A stretch of 64,000 nucleotides of DNA from assembly GCF_023952475.1 (NCBI RefSeq), contig NZ_JALHRX010000005.1:248001-312000 (forward strand), written 5' to 3'. The notes beneath the pieces were generated by a model. That model ran no database searches, had not been told where the DNA came from, and worked only from the letters and a program-made list of their open reading frames with translations. Source of the stretch: Cupriavidus sp. WGlv3. Lineage in GTDB: Bacteria > Pseudomonadota > Gammaproteobacteria > Burkholderiales > Burkholderiaceae. Of the stretch, positions 47,364 through 57,222 are shown one piece after another (position 1 is the first letter of the stretch; every line of letters begins with the position of its first letter). A program made the translations under genes and the position numbers.

Positions 47364-48211
47364 CAGCGTGCGCCCTCCTGTGCTCCGATAGGCCGCGCGA
47401 TCCAGTCGCGATAGGCCGGGTGTTCGCGCAGCGTCGCGAAGCAGAAGCCCTTGTGCTCCAGGCCGGTGAGCAGTGGCTCGAGCACCGCCGGCGCCCAGGG
47501 GTCCTGGCGCGACCAGATGCCCAGGTGCGCCATGGCGATGTCGCCGTCGCGCAGGCCGGCCAGCGCGCGCTGCAGCAGCACGGCGTTGGGATAGCGCTGC
47601 GACGACAGCTCATCGCCCAGGAAGCCCGCCGGCGCCCAGCCGACATGCCGGTAGCCGCAGTGCTCGGCCCACTGCAGCGTCAGCGGCGCGGTGCGGCCGC
47701 CCGGGGCGCGCCACAGCGGCACCATGTCGGCTCCGGTCATGGCACGCAGCGCGTCGGCGCTGCGCCGCAATTCCTTGCAGAAGCCGGCCTGGTCCATGGC
47801 CACGTCCTGGCCCGCCCGCGCGCCGAACTGCGGCCGCATGGTCACCTTGCCGGCACGCACGCTGCGCAGGTAGACATGATCGAAGGTATGCGAGCCGAAG
47901 GCGTGTCCGTCGGCCACCAGCGACTTCCAGTAAGGGGCCCACGACGGCTCGAGCGAACTGTCCTTGCGCACCGTCGGCTCGTTGGCCAGGAAGAAGGTGG
48001 CGCGGATCTGGTGGCGGCGCAGGGTGTCGGCGATCAGCTGCGCCTGGCTCATGCTGCCGGTGTCGAAGGTCAGGTAGAGCGTGCCGGCCGGGCAGGCCCT
48101 GGCGGCGGGCGCAGCGGTGGCCTGTTGCGCCAGCGGCAGGCCGCACGCCAGCGCCACAGCGGCCAGCCACTTGCTCATCGTCGCGAGGCGCAATGCCCTG
48201 TTCCGTGCCAT
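47363..48211 (-). CDS. Polysaccharide deacetylase family protein, secreted
   Basis: 282 residues with a signal peptide (MSKWLAAVALACGLPLAQQ, cut near TAAPAA). The NodB-type domain follows: TLYLTFDTGSMSQAQ is motif 1, with Asp kept but the second Asp of TFDDG replaced by Thr; GSHTFDHVYLRS is motif 2 with both metal His; a later LWRAPGGRTAP corresponds to motif 3. Altered motif 1 may reduce activity or change substrate. Start may be Met12 (48178). Paired with the desaturase gene, perhaps modifying an envelope lipid or polymer. Confidence 0.8.
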   Translation of the reverse strand: MARNRALRLATMSKWLAAVALACGLPLAQQATAAPAARACPAGTLYLTFDTGSMSQAQLIADTLRRHQIRATFFLANEPTVRKDSSLEPSWAPYWKSLVADGHAFGSHTFDHVYLRSVRAGKVTMRPQFGARAGQDVAMDQAGFCKELRRSADALRAMTGADMVPLWRAPGGRTAPLTLQWAEHCGYRHVGWAPAGFLGDELSSQRYPNAVLLQRALAGLRDGDIAMAHLGIWSRQDPWAPAVLEPLLTGLEHKGFCFATLREHPAYRDWIARPIGAQEGAR

Positions 48212-48235
48212 GGTCCCAGCCCTGCCCGCTTTGCC

Positions 48236-49222
48236 TCAGTACAGCGGCGCGCGCGTGCGGAAATAGATGCCGTGCGGCGAGCGCCCGACCCGCACGGTCT
48301 TGACCAGCTTGCGGCTGGCCACGTCGACCAGCCCGACCGCGCGCGCCCACCGGAACGTCACCCACAGGGTCTTGCCGTCGGCTGTCAGTTCCATGTCGTC
48401 CGGGCCCGGCGGCAGGCCGGTGATGTCGCCGACCTTGCTCAGCGTCTGCTGGTCGATGATGCTGATGCTGCCGGTGACGCGGTTGCTGAGGAACAGGTGG
48501 CGCCGGTCGCCGACGGCGCGGAAGTTATGCGCGCCCTTGCCGGTCTGGATCTGCTTGACCACGGTGCGGGTGCGCCAGTCGATCACGGCCACGTAGTCGG
48601 CCCCGGTCATGCCGACCAGGAGGTATTTCTGGTCGGGCGTGACCCAGATCCCCGCCGGCGCCGAACCGGTTTCCATGCGCCACATCACGTTCTGCGTGAC
48701 CAGGTCGATGGCGGCCACTTCGTTGGAATCCTGCAGCGTGATGAAGGCGATGCGGCTGTCGGCGGTGAAGGCGATATGGCTGGGGGTCTTGGCCAGCGGA
48801 TACTGCCTGGCCAGCTTCAGCGCCTTGCCGTCCCAGCGGTACACGTCGACGCGGTCGAGCCGGTTGCCGGTGGCGACAAACCACTTCTGGTCCGGCGAGA
48901 AGCCGATCTGGTACGGGTCGTCGATATTGGGCACGCGCTGCTGGACCTTGCCGCTGACCGGATCCAGGAAGACCAGGTCGTTGCCAACCGCATTGGCGAT
49001 GATCAGCGATTTGTCGTCGGGCGTGGCGATCAGGTGGTGAGGCTCCTTGCCGATCGGGAAGGTCTCGATCACCTTCTGCGTATCCTTGTCGATCAGCGTG
49101 ACGGTGGCATCACCCGAATTGAGGATCACCACCACCTCCGCCCGAGCCGGGACCACCATCAGGCCCAGCGCGAACGCGCCCACCGTGATCCCACCAGCCA
49201 CCCACCGCCGCAATGCGAACAT
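48236..49222 (-). CDS. YVTN beta-propeller repeat protein, periplasmic
   Basis: 328 residues. The start ATG 49222 gives a signal peptide MFALRRWVAGGITVGAFALG cut after PARAE. The rest consists of repeated blades with the pattern GKEPHHLIATPDDKSLIIAN, GSAPAGIWVTPDQKYLLVG and GRSPHGIYF, about seven, giving a cytochrome D1-like propeller. Such proteins are often partners of periplasmic redox or binding systems; no heme motif is seen. The open frame continues upstream to 49339 without a signal-like start. Function unknown. Confidence 0.78.
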   Translation of the reverse strand: MFALRRWVAGGITVGAFALGLMVVPARAEVVVILNSGDATVTLIDKDTQKVIETFPIGKEPHHLIATPDDKSLIIANAVGNDLVFLDPVSGKVQQRVPNIDDPYQIGFSPDQKWFVATGNRLDRVDVYRWDGKALKLARQYPLAKTPSHIAFTADSRIAFITLQDSNEVAAIDLVTQNVMWRMETGSAPAGIWVTPDQKYLLVGMTGADYVAVIDWRTRTVVKQIQTGKGAHNFRAVGDRRHLFLSNRVTGSISIIDQQTLSKVGDITGLPPGPDDMELTADGKTLWVTFRWARAVGLVDVASRKLVKTVRVGRSPHGIYFRTRAPLY

Positions 49223-49364
49223 AAGACCCGCTACCAGAAGAACTGAACCGGCGATTCTAACGTTTGGCCGGCTAATTCCGCTGACGTCGCGGCTGGCGGC
49301 AGACAAGTATTTGGCAGATTGTTGCGCCGGCACGACCATTTACCGCCATGCCGGCGCGCGACCC

Positions 49365-52300
49365 TCAGCGCTGCATCGATTCCCACACCTTCTGCAGCCG
49401 CTTGACCGACATCGGCACCGGCGTGCGCAGCTCCTGGGCGAACAGCGCGATGCGCAGCTCTTCCAGCATCCAGCGGAATTCCTCCAGCCGCGCGTCCTCG
49501 CCGCCACGGCCCTGGGTGCGCAGCTGCTTCTCGGCCCGCTGCCACTGCTGCACCAGCGGCGCCATCTCCTGCAGGCGCTGGCTGTCGCGGGCCGGATCGC
49601 CCTTGAGCTTGTCGACGCGCATGGCGATGCCCTTCAGGTAGCGCGGGAAATGCACCAGCTGCGTGTACGGGGTCTCGTCGATAAAGCGCTTGCCCATCAG
49701 CCGGCCGAGCTGCGCCTCCATGTCCGCATGGGCGCCGGGGAACGGCTTGGCCTGCAGCAGCTTGCGCGGCAGCCCGGCGTATTCGGCCAGGATCGCGCCC
49801 GCCAGCCGCGCGATTTCCTGCGCCAGCAGCGACAGCCGGGTACGGCCCTCGTCCTTGCGGGCATTGAACTCGGCGTCGTTGCGCGGCAGCGGCGCCTGCA
49901 TGCAGGCGCGCTCCAGCGCCAGCATCACGATCTGCTCGCGCAACATCTCCTGCGTGCCCAGGGTCATGTACTGCATCGCCATCTGCTGCAGCCCCGGGAT
50001 GTTCTTCTCGATGAACTTGACCTGCTCGCGCAGCTGCAGCGCGAACAGCCGGCGCAGGCCCAGGTGGTGGATGCGGGCGGCTTCCTGCGGGTCGTCGAAG
50101 ACCTCGACGTCGCAATGGGTGCCGCGGTCGACCAGCGCCGGGTAGCCGAACAGGCTCTGACTGCCCTTGCGGATCTCGAGCAGCTCCGGCAGCTCGCCGA
50201 AGCTCCAGCCGGTCAGGCCCTCGTACTTGCCGGGCTCCGCCGCGGCCAGCGCCGGCACCTGTTCTGGTGCCTGCCCCGGGGCTTGGGTCGCGGCCTGGGT
50301 GGCGGCCTGGGCCGCGGCCTGCGCGGCCACGCGCTGGAACGACTGCTGCGCCTGCCCACCCAGTTCGGCGCGCAGCTGGGCCAGGTTGCGGCCCATGTCG
50401 AGCTGGCGCCCGTGCTCGTCGATCACCTTGAAGTTCATCGCGTGGTGCGCGGGCAGCGTTTCCAGCTTGAAGTCGGCACGCCGCACCATGGTGCCGGTCT
50501 GCGCGCGGATATCGGCGATCAGCACGTCGAGCAGCTCGCCTTCGCCAAACGGCTGGCGCGCGACGAAACCGGCGGCATAGTCCGGCAGCGGCACGCAGTG
50601 GCGGCGCAGCTTCTGCGGCAGCGACTTGAGCAGCAGGTGCACCTTCTCCTTGATCATGCCGGGCACCAGCCAGTCGGCGCGCTCGGGGCGCACCTGGTTG
50701 AGCGCGTACAGCGGCACGGTCAGGGTCACGCCGTCGCGGTGGCTGCCCGGCTCGAAATGGTAGGTCAGGCCCATGTCCACGCCGGCCACGGTCATGGTCT
50801 TGGGAAACAGGTCGGTGGTGATGCCGGCCGCCTCGTGCCGCATCAGCTCGTCGCGATTCAGGTACAGCAGCTTGCGGTCGTGCGCGCTCTCGGCCTGGTA
50901 CCACTGCTCGAACGCGGCCTGCTGGCAGATGTCGGCGGGGATCGCGCGGTCGTAGAAGGCGTAGATCAGCTCATCGTCGACCAGCACGTCCTGGCGCCGC
51001 GACTTGTGCTCCAGGTTCTCGATCTCGCGCACCAGGCGCTGGTTGTGCGCGTAGAAAGGCAGGCGCGTGTCGAATTCGCCCTCGACCAGCGCGCGGCGGA
51101 TAAACAGCTCGCGCGCCTCGCGCGGGTTCATCGGGCCGTAGTGCACGCGGCGGTGCTGGTACACCACCAGCCCGTACAGCGTGGCGCGCTCCAGCGCCAG
51201 CACCTGGCCGGCCTTTTTCTCCCAGTGCGGATCGCTCCAGCTGACCTTGAGCAGGTGGTGGCCCACCTGCTCCAGCCATTCGGGCTCGATGCGCGCCAGC
51301 GTGCGCGCGAACAGCCGGCTGGTCTCGACCAGCTCGGCCGCGACCACCCAGCGCCCGACCTTGCGCGCGATCAGCGAGCCCGGCCACAGGTGGAACTTGA
51401 TGCCGCGCGCGCCCAGGTACTCGCGGCCCTTGCCGTCACCATCCTCGATGCGGCAGCCGACGTTGCCGAGCAGGCCGGTCAGCAGCGCCTTGTGCACCTG
51501 CTCGTAGGTCGGTTCGCTGTCGTTCAGGCGCCAGCCCTGCTCGGTCACCGTGGTCAGCAGCTGGGAATGCACATCGCGCCATTCGCGCAGACGCAGGTGC
51601 GACAGGAAGTGCGCGCGGCACTGGTCCTGCAGCTGGCGGTTTGACTTTTTATGCGCGACTGCGTCCTCGAACCACTTCCACAGCCTGACCCAGCCCAGGA
51701 ACTCGGACTTCTCGTCCATGAACTTGCGATGGGCCTGGTCGGCGGCTTCCTGCGCTTCCTGCGGGCGGTCGCGCGGGTCCTGCACCGACAGCGCGCTGGC
51801 GATGATCAGCACCTCGCGCAGGCACTGGTGCTCGCGCGCGGCCAGGATCATGCGCGCCACGCGCGGGTCGAGCGGGAGCTTGGCCAGCTGGCGGCCGATG
51901 CCGGTCAGCTGGTTGGCGTCGTCGACCGCGCCCAGCTCCTGCAGCAGCTGGTAGCCGTCGGCAACCGCGCGGCCCAGCGGCGGCTCGATGAACGGGAACG
52001 ACTCGATATCGGTGAGCCGCAGCGCCTTCATGCGCAGGATCACCGCGGCCAGCGACGAGCGCAGGATTTCCGGGTCGGTAAAGCGCGGCCGGCCGCTGAA
52101 GTCGGACTCCTCGTACAGCCGGATGCAAACCCCGTTGGCGACCCGGCCGCAGCGGCCGGCGCGCTGGTTGGCGGCGGCCTGCGAGATCGCCTCGACCTGC
52201 AGCTGCTCAACCTTGTTGCGGTACGAATAGCGCTTGACGCGCGCCAGCCCGGTATCGACCACGTAGCGGATGCCCGGCACCGTCAGCGAGGTTTCGGCAA

Positions 52301-53423
52301 CGTTGGTCGCCAGCACGATGCGGCGCGCATTCGACGGCTTGAACACCCGCTCCTGCTCCTGCACCGACAGCCGCGCGAACAGCGGCAGGATCTCGGTATG
52401 CGGCGGGTGGTGCTTGCGCAGCGCCTCGGCGGCCTCGCGGATCTCGCGCTCGCCGGGCAGGAACACCAGCACGTCGCCGGGGCCGGCGCGGCACAGCTCG
52501 TCGACGGCATCGACGATGCCGTCGTACAGGTCGCGCTCGCGCGCCTGCGGGCTGCGCGGCGCGCCGGCGGCGGGCGCGTCGTCGGCGATCGGGCGGTAGC
52601 GCACTTCCACCGGGTACAGCCGGCCGCTGACCTCGATCACCGGCGCCGGCTTGTCCCCCGTGGCGAAATGCCGGGCAAAGCGCTGCGCGTCGATGGTGGC
52701 CGAGGTGATGATCACCTTCAGGTCCGGCCGCTTCGGCAGGATCTGGCGCAGGTAGCCGATCAGGAAGTCGATGTTGAGGCTGCGCTCGTGCGCCTCGTCG
52801 ATGATCAGCGTGTCGTAGGCGCGCAGCAGCGGGTCGTTCTGGGTTTCGGCGAGCAGGATGCCGTCGGTCATCAGCTTGACCGACGCGCCCGACGACATGG
52901 TGTCGTTGAAGCGCACCTGGTAGCCCACGTGCTCGCCCAATGGCGTGCCCAGTTCCTGCGCGATGCGCTTGGCGGTCGAGGTGGCGGCGATGCGGCGCGG
53001 CTGGGTGTGGCCGATCAGCCCCCCGCCCTCGCGGCCAGGGCCGCGCCCGATCGACAGGCAGATCTTGGGCAGCTGCGTGGTCTTGCCGGAACCGGTCTCG
53101 CCGGAAACGATTACCACCTGGTTGGCCAGCAGCGCCGCGGCGATCTCGTCGCGGCGCGCCGATACCGGCAAGGCTTCGGGGAAGGTGATCGGCGGCAGCG
53201 GGTTGGCCTGGCGCGGGGGCCGCGGCGGCCGCGCGCCACGAGGCTGGCGCGGACCGCCCTCAGTGGCGGGCCGCGCACCGGCCGGCCTTGCCGGGCCGGC
53301 CTGCTGCGGCCGGGCCGGGCCGGGCGCCGGGCGGGACGGGGCTGGGGAAACGGGCTGACCGGCACCGGCGCGCTGGCGCGGCGCCGCCGGTGGTTTGGGC
53401 TTGACGGGGCGTTGTTCTGACAT
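49365..53423 (-). CDS. hrpA: ATP-dependent RNA helicase HrpA
   Basis: 1352-residue DEAH-box helicase, the HrpA length. Pro/Arg-rich N-terminal tail (about 1-75), then Walker A GETGSGKTTQLPKICLS, DEAHERSLNIDFLIGYL, SATIDAQRFARHF, and motif VI QRAGRCGR. The helicase-associated and OB regions follow, and a long C-terminal DUF3418 region with YGPMNPREARELFIRRALVEGE. HrpA resolves stalled or collided ribosomes on mRNA. Its start is only 23 bases from argA, transcribed oppositely. Confidence 0.96.
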   Translation of the reverse strand: MSEQRPVKPKPPAAPRQRAGAGQPVSPAPSRPAPGPARPQQAGPARPAGARPATEGGPRQPRGARPPRPPRQANPLPPITFPEALPVSARRDEIAAALLANQVVIVSGETGSGKTTQLPKICLSIGRGPGREGGGLIGHTQPRRIAATSTAKRIAQELGTPLGEHVGYQVRFNDTMSSGASVKLMTDGILLAETQNDPLLRAYDTLIIDEAHERSLNIDFLIGYLRQILPKRPDLKVIITSATIDAQRFARHFATGDKPAPVIEVSGRLYPVEVRYRPIADDAPAAGAPRSPQARERDLYDGIVDAVDELCRAGPGDVLVFLPGEREIREAAEALRKHHPPHTEILPLFARLSVQEQERVFKPSNARRIVLATNVAETSLTVPGIRYVVDTGLARVKRYSYRNKVEQLQVEAISQAAANQRAGRCGRVANGVCIRLYEESDFSGRPRFTDPEILRSSLAAVILRMKALRLTDIESFPFIEPPLGRAVADGYQLLQELGAVDDANQLTGIGRQLAKLPLDPRVARMILAAREHQCLREVLIIASALSVQDPRDRPQEAQEAADQAHRKFMDEKSEFLGWVRLWKWFEDAVAHKKSNRQLQDQCRAHFLSHLRLREWRDVHSQLLTTVTEQGWRLNDSEPTYEQVHKALLTGLLGNVGCRIEDGDGKGREYLGARGIKFHLWPGSLIARKVGRWVVAAELVETSRLFARTLARIEPEWLEQVGHHLLKVSWSDPHWEKKAGQVLALERATLYGLVVYQHRRVHYGPMNPREARELFIRRALVEGEFDTRLPFYAHNQRLVREIENLEHKSRRQDVLVDDELIYAFYDRAIPADICQQAAFEQWYQAESAHDRKLLYLNRDELMRHEAAGITTDLFPKTMTVAGVDMGLTYHFEPGSHRDGVTLTVPLYALNQVRPERADWLVPGMIKEKVHLLLKSLPQKLRRHCVPLPDYAAGFVARQPFGEGELLDVLIADIRAQTGTMVRRADFKLETLPAHHAMNFKVIDEHGRQLDMGRNLAQLRAELGGQAQQSFQRVAAQAAAQAATQAATQAPGQAPEQVPALAAAEPGKYEGLTGWSFGELPELLEIRKGSQSLFGYPALVDRGTHCDVEVFDDPQEAARIHHLGLRRLFALQLREQVKFIEKNIPGLQQMAMQYMTLGTQEMLREQIVMLALERACMQAPLPRNDAEFNARKDEGRTRLSLLAQEIARLAGAILAEYAGLPRKLLQAKPFPGAHADMEAQLGRLMGKRFIDETPYTQLVHFPRYLKGIAMRVDKLKGDPARDSQRLQEMAPLVQQWQRAEKQLRTQGRGGEDARLEEFRWMLEELRIALFAQELRTPVPMSVKRLQKVWESMQR

Positions 53424-53429
53424 TGGCCG

Positions 53430-53441
53430 GGATTATAATCC
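53430..53441. promoter_or_regulatory. Palindromic -10 shared by hrpA and argA
   Basis: GGATTATAATCC is a 12-base palindrome containing TATAAT on both strands. For argA, TATAAT is at 53434-53439 with TTGTTC 16 bases upstream; transcription would start near 53446, one base before the ATG. For hrpA the same -10 (53437-53432) starts near 53425, two bases before its ATG; its -35 (TTCTGG-like) is weak. Leaderless transcripts are possible for both. Confidence 0.6.
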
Positions 53442-53446
53442 GCGGC

Positions 53447-54910
53447 ATGAACGCCAGAACCGACGCGCCGCAGACGGCGCCTGCCTCCGCTCCCTCCGCC
53501 CCGGCCGCGCCGGCGCAGGCGGAGCCGTCCGCCGCGGCCGAGCTCCCCGCCCCCGCCCCGACCTCCCCCGTGCCAGTCACGGCCGATCCCGATCGAAGCG
53601 GTCCCGACCACCAGCAGTTCGTCGACTGGCTGCGCACGGTGGCGCCGTATATCCATGCCTTCCGCGGCAAGACCTTCGTGATCGCCTTCGCCGGCGAGCT
53701 GGTCAAGTCGGGCGTGCTGAACGCGCTGGTCAACGACGTCGCGCTGCTGCACGCGATGGGCATGCAGATCGTGCTGGTGCACGGTTCGCGTCCGCAGGTG
53801 GAAGAGCAACTGGCGCTGCGCCATGTCGAGTCGCAGTTCGTCGACGGCGTGCGCGTCACCGACAACGCCGCGCTCGAATGCGCCAAGGAAGCCGCCGGCG
53901 AACTGCGGCTGGACATCGAGGCCGCGTTCAGCCAGGGCCTGCCCAACACGCCGATGGCCGGCGCCCAGCTGTCGGTGATCTCCGGCAACTTCGTCACCGC
54001 GCGCCCGGTCGGCATCGTCAACGGCACCGACTACCAGCACACCGGGCTGGTGCGCAAGATCGACGCCGAATCCGTGCGCATGTCGCTGTCGCATGGCAAG
54101 GTGGTGCTGCTGTCGCCGCTGGGCTTCTCGCCCACCGGCCAGGCCTTCAATCTGTCGATGGAAGACGTGGCCAGCGCCACCGCCACCGCACTCAAGGCCG
54201 ACAAGCTCATCTTCATCACCGAGGTCCCGGGCGTGCCCGACCCGGTCGGCAAGATGATGCAGGAGATGTCGCTGCGCACCGCGGTGGAGCGGCTGCAGAA
54301 CAACCACCTGCCGCCCGACGTCGCCAACTACCTGCAGCACCTGGTCAAGGCGCTCAAGGGCGGCGTGCCGCGCGCGCACCTGATCCCCTACTCGCTCGAC
54401 GGCGCGGTGCTGCTGGAGCTGTTCCTGCACGACGGCGTCGGCACCATGCTGTCCGACACCGACCTGGAAAGCCTGCGCGAGGCCACGCTCGACGACGTCG
54501 GCGGCATCGTGCAGCTGATCGAGCCGCTGGAGCAGGACGGCACGCTGGTGCCGCGCGGGCGCCACCTGATCGAGCGCGATATCGGCAACTTCTCGGTGAT
54601 CGAGCACGACGGCGTGCTGTTTGGCTGTGCCGCGCTATACGACTATCCGCGCGAGAACATGGGCGAGATGGCGTGCCTGACGGTATCGCAGGAAGCCCAG
54701 GGCACCGGCGACGGCGAGCGCCTGCTCAAGCGCATCGAGCGCCGCGCCCGGGCGCTGGGGCTGGAGCGGCTGTTCGTGCTCACCACCCGCACCGAGCACT
54801 GGTTCCTCAAGCGCGGCTTCGTCCACGCCACGGTCGACGACCTGCCCGAGGACAAGCGCAAGCTCTACAACTGGCAGCGCAAGTCCATGGTGCTGATGAA
54901 AAAGCTGTGA
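53447..54910 (+). CDS. argA: Amino-acid N-acetyltransferase ArgA (N-acetylglutamate synthase)
   Basis: 487 residues, first step of arginine synthesis. The amino-acid kinase fold (about 60-330) has TFVIAFAGELVKSGVLN and VLVHGSRPQVEEQLA, where arginine inhibits, and a GNAT domain (about 340-487) with TVSQEAQGTGDGERLLKRIERRA, the acetyl-CoA site. About 50 N-terminal residues (Ala/Pro-rich) exceed E. coli ArgA and have no domain; translation from a later GTG cannot be excluded. If the ATG 53447 is used, the mRNA may be leaderless. Confidence 0.92.
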   Translation: MNARTDAPQTAPASAPSAPAAPAQAEPSAAAELPAPAPTSPVPVTADPDRSGPDHQQFVDWLRTVAPYIHAFRGKTFVIAFAGELVKSGVLNALVNDVALLHAMGMQIVLVHGSRPQVEEQLALRHVESQFVDGVRVTDNAALECAKEAAGELRLDIEAAFSQGLPNTPMAGAQLSVISGNFVTARPVGIVNGTDYQHTGLVRKIDAESVRMSLSHGKVVLLSPLGFSPTGQAFNLSMEDVASATATALKADKLIFITEVPGVPDPVGKMMQEMSLRTAVERLQNNHLPPDVANYLQHLVKALKGGVPRAHLIPYSLDGAVLLELFLHDGVGTMLSDTDLESLREATLDDVGGIVQLIEPLEQDGTLVPRGRHLIERDIGNFSVIEHDGVLFGCAALYDYPRENMGEMACLTVSQEAQGTGDGERLLKRIERRARALGLERLFVLTTRTEHWFLKRGFVHATVDDLPEDKRKLYNWQRKSMVLMKKL

Positions 54911-55008
54911 CGGCGTAGGGGCAATCGCCGCCGCGCCGCGGCGTGCCGCCACGCTTGGCTACAATAGCGCCAGCGCCGAAGCTCTCACGAACATACCAAG
55001 GAGTCCCC

Positions 55009-55281
55009 ATGGCCCGCACGGTCCATTGCATCAAGCTGAACAAGGAAGCCGAAGGTCTCGACTTCCCGCCGCTGCCCGGCGAACTGGGCAAGAAGATCTG
55101 GCAGAACGTGTCCAAGGAAGCCTGGGCCGGCTGGCTCAAGCACCAGACCATGCTGATCAACGAAAACCGCCTGAACATGGCCGATGCGCGTGCGCGCCAG
55201 TACCTGCTCAAGCAGACCGAGAAGTACTTCTTCGGCGAAGGCGCCGACCAGGCCCAGGGCTACGTGCCGCCCCAGTCCTGA
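55009..55281 (+). CDS. yggX: Fe(2+)-trafficking/oxidative damage protection protein YggX
   Basis: 90-residue YggX, which protects iron-sulfur proteins against oxidative damage. The [20 protein letters not shown] start with the conserved Cys7, and the [20 protein letters not shown] and [15 protein letters not shown] segments, fit the family. AAGGAG precedes the ATG; a TACAAT -10 candidate lies 44 bases upstream at 54960-54965. Confidence 0.94.
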   Translation: MARTVHCIKLNKEAEGLDFPPLPGELGKKIWQNVSKEAWAGWLKHQTMLINENRLNMADARARQYLLKQTEKYFFGEGADQAQGYVPPQS

Positions 55282-55299
55282 TCCGGTCTTGCGATCATG

Positions 55300-55328
55300 A
55301 AAATGGGGTGCCTCGGGCACCCCATTTT
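55300..55328. terminator. Bidirectional terminator between yggX and rpiA
   Basis: AAAATGGGGTGCC pairs with GGCACCCCATTTT (13 bases, three-base loop) with T on both strands. Confidence 0.9.
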
Positions 55329-55362
55329 GCTTGGTGGCTGACGCCGGCACCGGGCCGCGCGT

Positions 55363-56049
55363 TCAGTAGTCGGTGCGCTGCACCCCGTCGCCGGTGCCGA
55401 GCAGCAGCACGTCGGCGCCGCGCAGCGCGAACAGGCCCACCGTGACCACGCCTGGCACCTGGTTGACGGTCTGCTCCAGGCCGCGCGGATCGTCGATCTT
55501 CAGGCCGGCCACGTCGAGGATCACATTGCCGTTGTCGGTCTTGTAGATGCCGCCTTCCTTGGTCATGCGCAGGCGCGGCTGGCCGCCCAGGGCCTGCAGC
55601 TTGCGCGCCACCGCGGCACGTGCCATCGGCACCACCTCGACCGGCAGCGGGAAGGTGCCCATGGTCTGCACCAGCTTGCTGCCGTCGGCGATGCAGACAA
55701 AGCGTTTGGCCACCGAGGCGACGATCTTCTCGCGCGTCAGCGCCCCACCGCCGCCCTTGACCATGGCACCGCTGGCATCGATCTCGTCGGCGCCGTCGAC
55801 ATACACCGGGATCTCGTCGACCTCGTTCAGGTCCAGCACCTTGAAGCCGTGCTGCTGCAGGCGCCGCGTCGAAGCCTCGGAGCTCGACACCGCACCCGCG
55901 AAGCGCTCCTTGAACGCCGCCACGGCGTCGATGAAGAGGTTGGCGGTGGAGCCGGTGCCCACGCCGAGCACGGCCCCTTCGGGCACTTCCTGCTTCACGT
56001 AGTCGGCGGCGGCTTGCGCGACCAGCGCCTTGAGTTCATCCTGAGTCAT
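55363..56049 (-). CDS. rpiA: Ribose-5-phosphate isomerase A
   Basis: 228-residue RpiA interconverting ribose-5-P and ribulose-5-P. Conserved loops [40 protein letters not shown] and the catalytic Lys/Asp in those regions are present. ATG at 56049 is chosen over the longer upstream frame, as [18 protein letters not shown] is the family N-terminus. Divergent from tal with 170 bases between, a pentose-phosphate pair. Confidence 0.96.
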   Translation of the reverse strand: MTQDELKALVAQAAADYVKQEVPEGAVLGVGTGSTANLFIDAVAAFKERFAGAVSSSEASTRRLQQHGFKVLDLNEVDEIPVYVDGADEIDASGAMVKGGGGALTREKIVASVAKRFVCIADGSKLVQTMGTFPLPVEVVPMARAAVARKLQALGGQPRLRMTKEGGIYKTDNGNVILDVAGLKIDDPRGLEQTVNQVPGVVTVGLFALRGADVLLLGTGDGVQRTDY

Positions 56050-56219
56050 GACAACAGCCAGATTGCGTTGGGGGAAAAGGCGTAGTGTAGCGGATTGCGG
56101 TGGCGCGACGCGCGAGCGGCGGCGACCGCGCAGGTACAATGGACCGCACCGGTGCCGCATGCGCCCCTCACAGCCCGCGAACGCTTTTTGCAGACGCTCA
56201 AGCAGACGACCTAGCGACC

Positions 56220-57179
56220 ATGAACCAGCTCGAACAACTCAGGCAGTTCACCACGGTGGTGGCCGATACCGGCGACTTCCAGCTGATGAAGCAGTACACG
56301 CCGCAAGACGCGACCACCAATCCGTCGCTGATCCTGAAGGCGGTGCAGAAACCCGAATACCGCCACCTGCTGGAGCGCGCGGTGCAGGACCACCACGGCA
56401 ATGGCGGCGTCGATGCGGTCATGGACGAAGTGCTGATCGCGTTCGGTTGCGAAATCCTGGCGATCGTGCCAGGCCGGGTCTCGACCGAGGTCGATGCGCG
56501 CCTGTCGTTCGACACCACCGCCACGGTCAACAAGGCGCGCCACCTGATCCAGCTGTACGAGCAGCGCGGCATCGCGCGCGAGCGCGTGCTGATCAAGATC
56601 GCCTCCACCTGGGAGGGCATCCGCGCCGCCGAGATCCTGCAGCGCGACGGCATCCGCTGCAACATGACGCTGCTGTTCTCGCTGGTACAGGCGGTGGCCT
56701 GCGCCGAGGCCGGCGCCCAGTTGATCTCGCCGTTCGTCGGCCGCATCTTCGACTGGTACAAGAAGCAGGCGGGCGAGCAATGGGACGCGGCCGCCAACGG
56801 CGGCGACAACGATCCCGGCGTGCGCTCGGTGCGCCAGATCTACGACTACTACAAGAAGTTCGGCTATCCCACCGAGGTGATGGGTGCAAGCTTCCGCAGC
56901 ACCGCGCAGATCCTGTCCCTGGCCGGCTGCGACCTGCTGACCATCAGCCCCGAACTGCTCGAGCAGCTCGCCGGCGGCCAGGAGCCGGTGGTGCACAAGC
57001 TGTCGGTGGAGCAGGCTCAGGCGGCCAACATCGCCCGCATCACCGCCGACGAGCCGTCGTTCCGCTGGCAGCTCAACGAAGACGCGATGGCGACGGAGAA
57101 GCTGGCCGAAGGCATCCGCCTGTTTGCCGCGGATGCGGTCAAGCTCGAGAAGCTGATCGCCGGCCTGGCGCAGCAATAA
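56220..57179 (+). CDS. tal: Transaldolase (TalB type)
   Basis: 319-residue class I transaldolase moving a dihydroxyacetone unit between sedoheptulose-7-P and glyceraldehyde-3-P. Schiff-base Lys126 is in [25 protein letters not shown] and [12 protein letters not shown] are conserved loops. ATG at 56220 fits the usual length. A TACAAT -10 candidate lies at 56135-56140. Confidence 0.97.
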   Translation: MNQLEQLRQFTTVVADTGDFQLMKQYTPQDATTNPSLILKAVQKPEYRHLLERAVQDHHGNGGVDAVMDEVLIAFGCEILAIVPGRVSTEVDARLSFDTTATVNKARHLIQLYEQRGIARERVLIKIASTWEGIRAAEILQRDGIRCNMTLLFSLVQAVACAEAGAQLISPFVGRIFDWYKKQAGEQWDAAANGGDNDPGVRSVRQIYDYYKKFGYPTEVMGASFRSTAQILSLAGCDLLTISPELLEQLAGGQEPVVHKLSVEQAQAANIARITADEPSFRWQLNEDAMATEKLAEGIRLFAADAVKLEKLIAGLAQQ

Positions 57180-57222
57180 GCACCGCCGCGCGCCCGCGCG
57201 TGGCCCGGCGCTGCCCTTCGCT

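Noticed and set aside
49047..51644. An 865-codon plus-strand frame opposite hrpA
   Set aside because: Shadow of the HrpA helicase.
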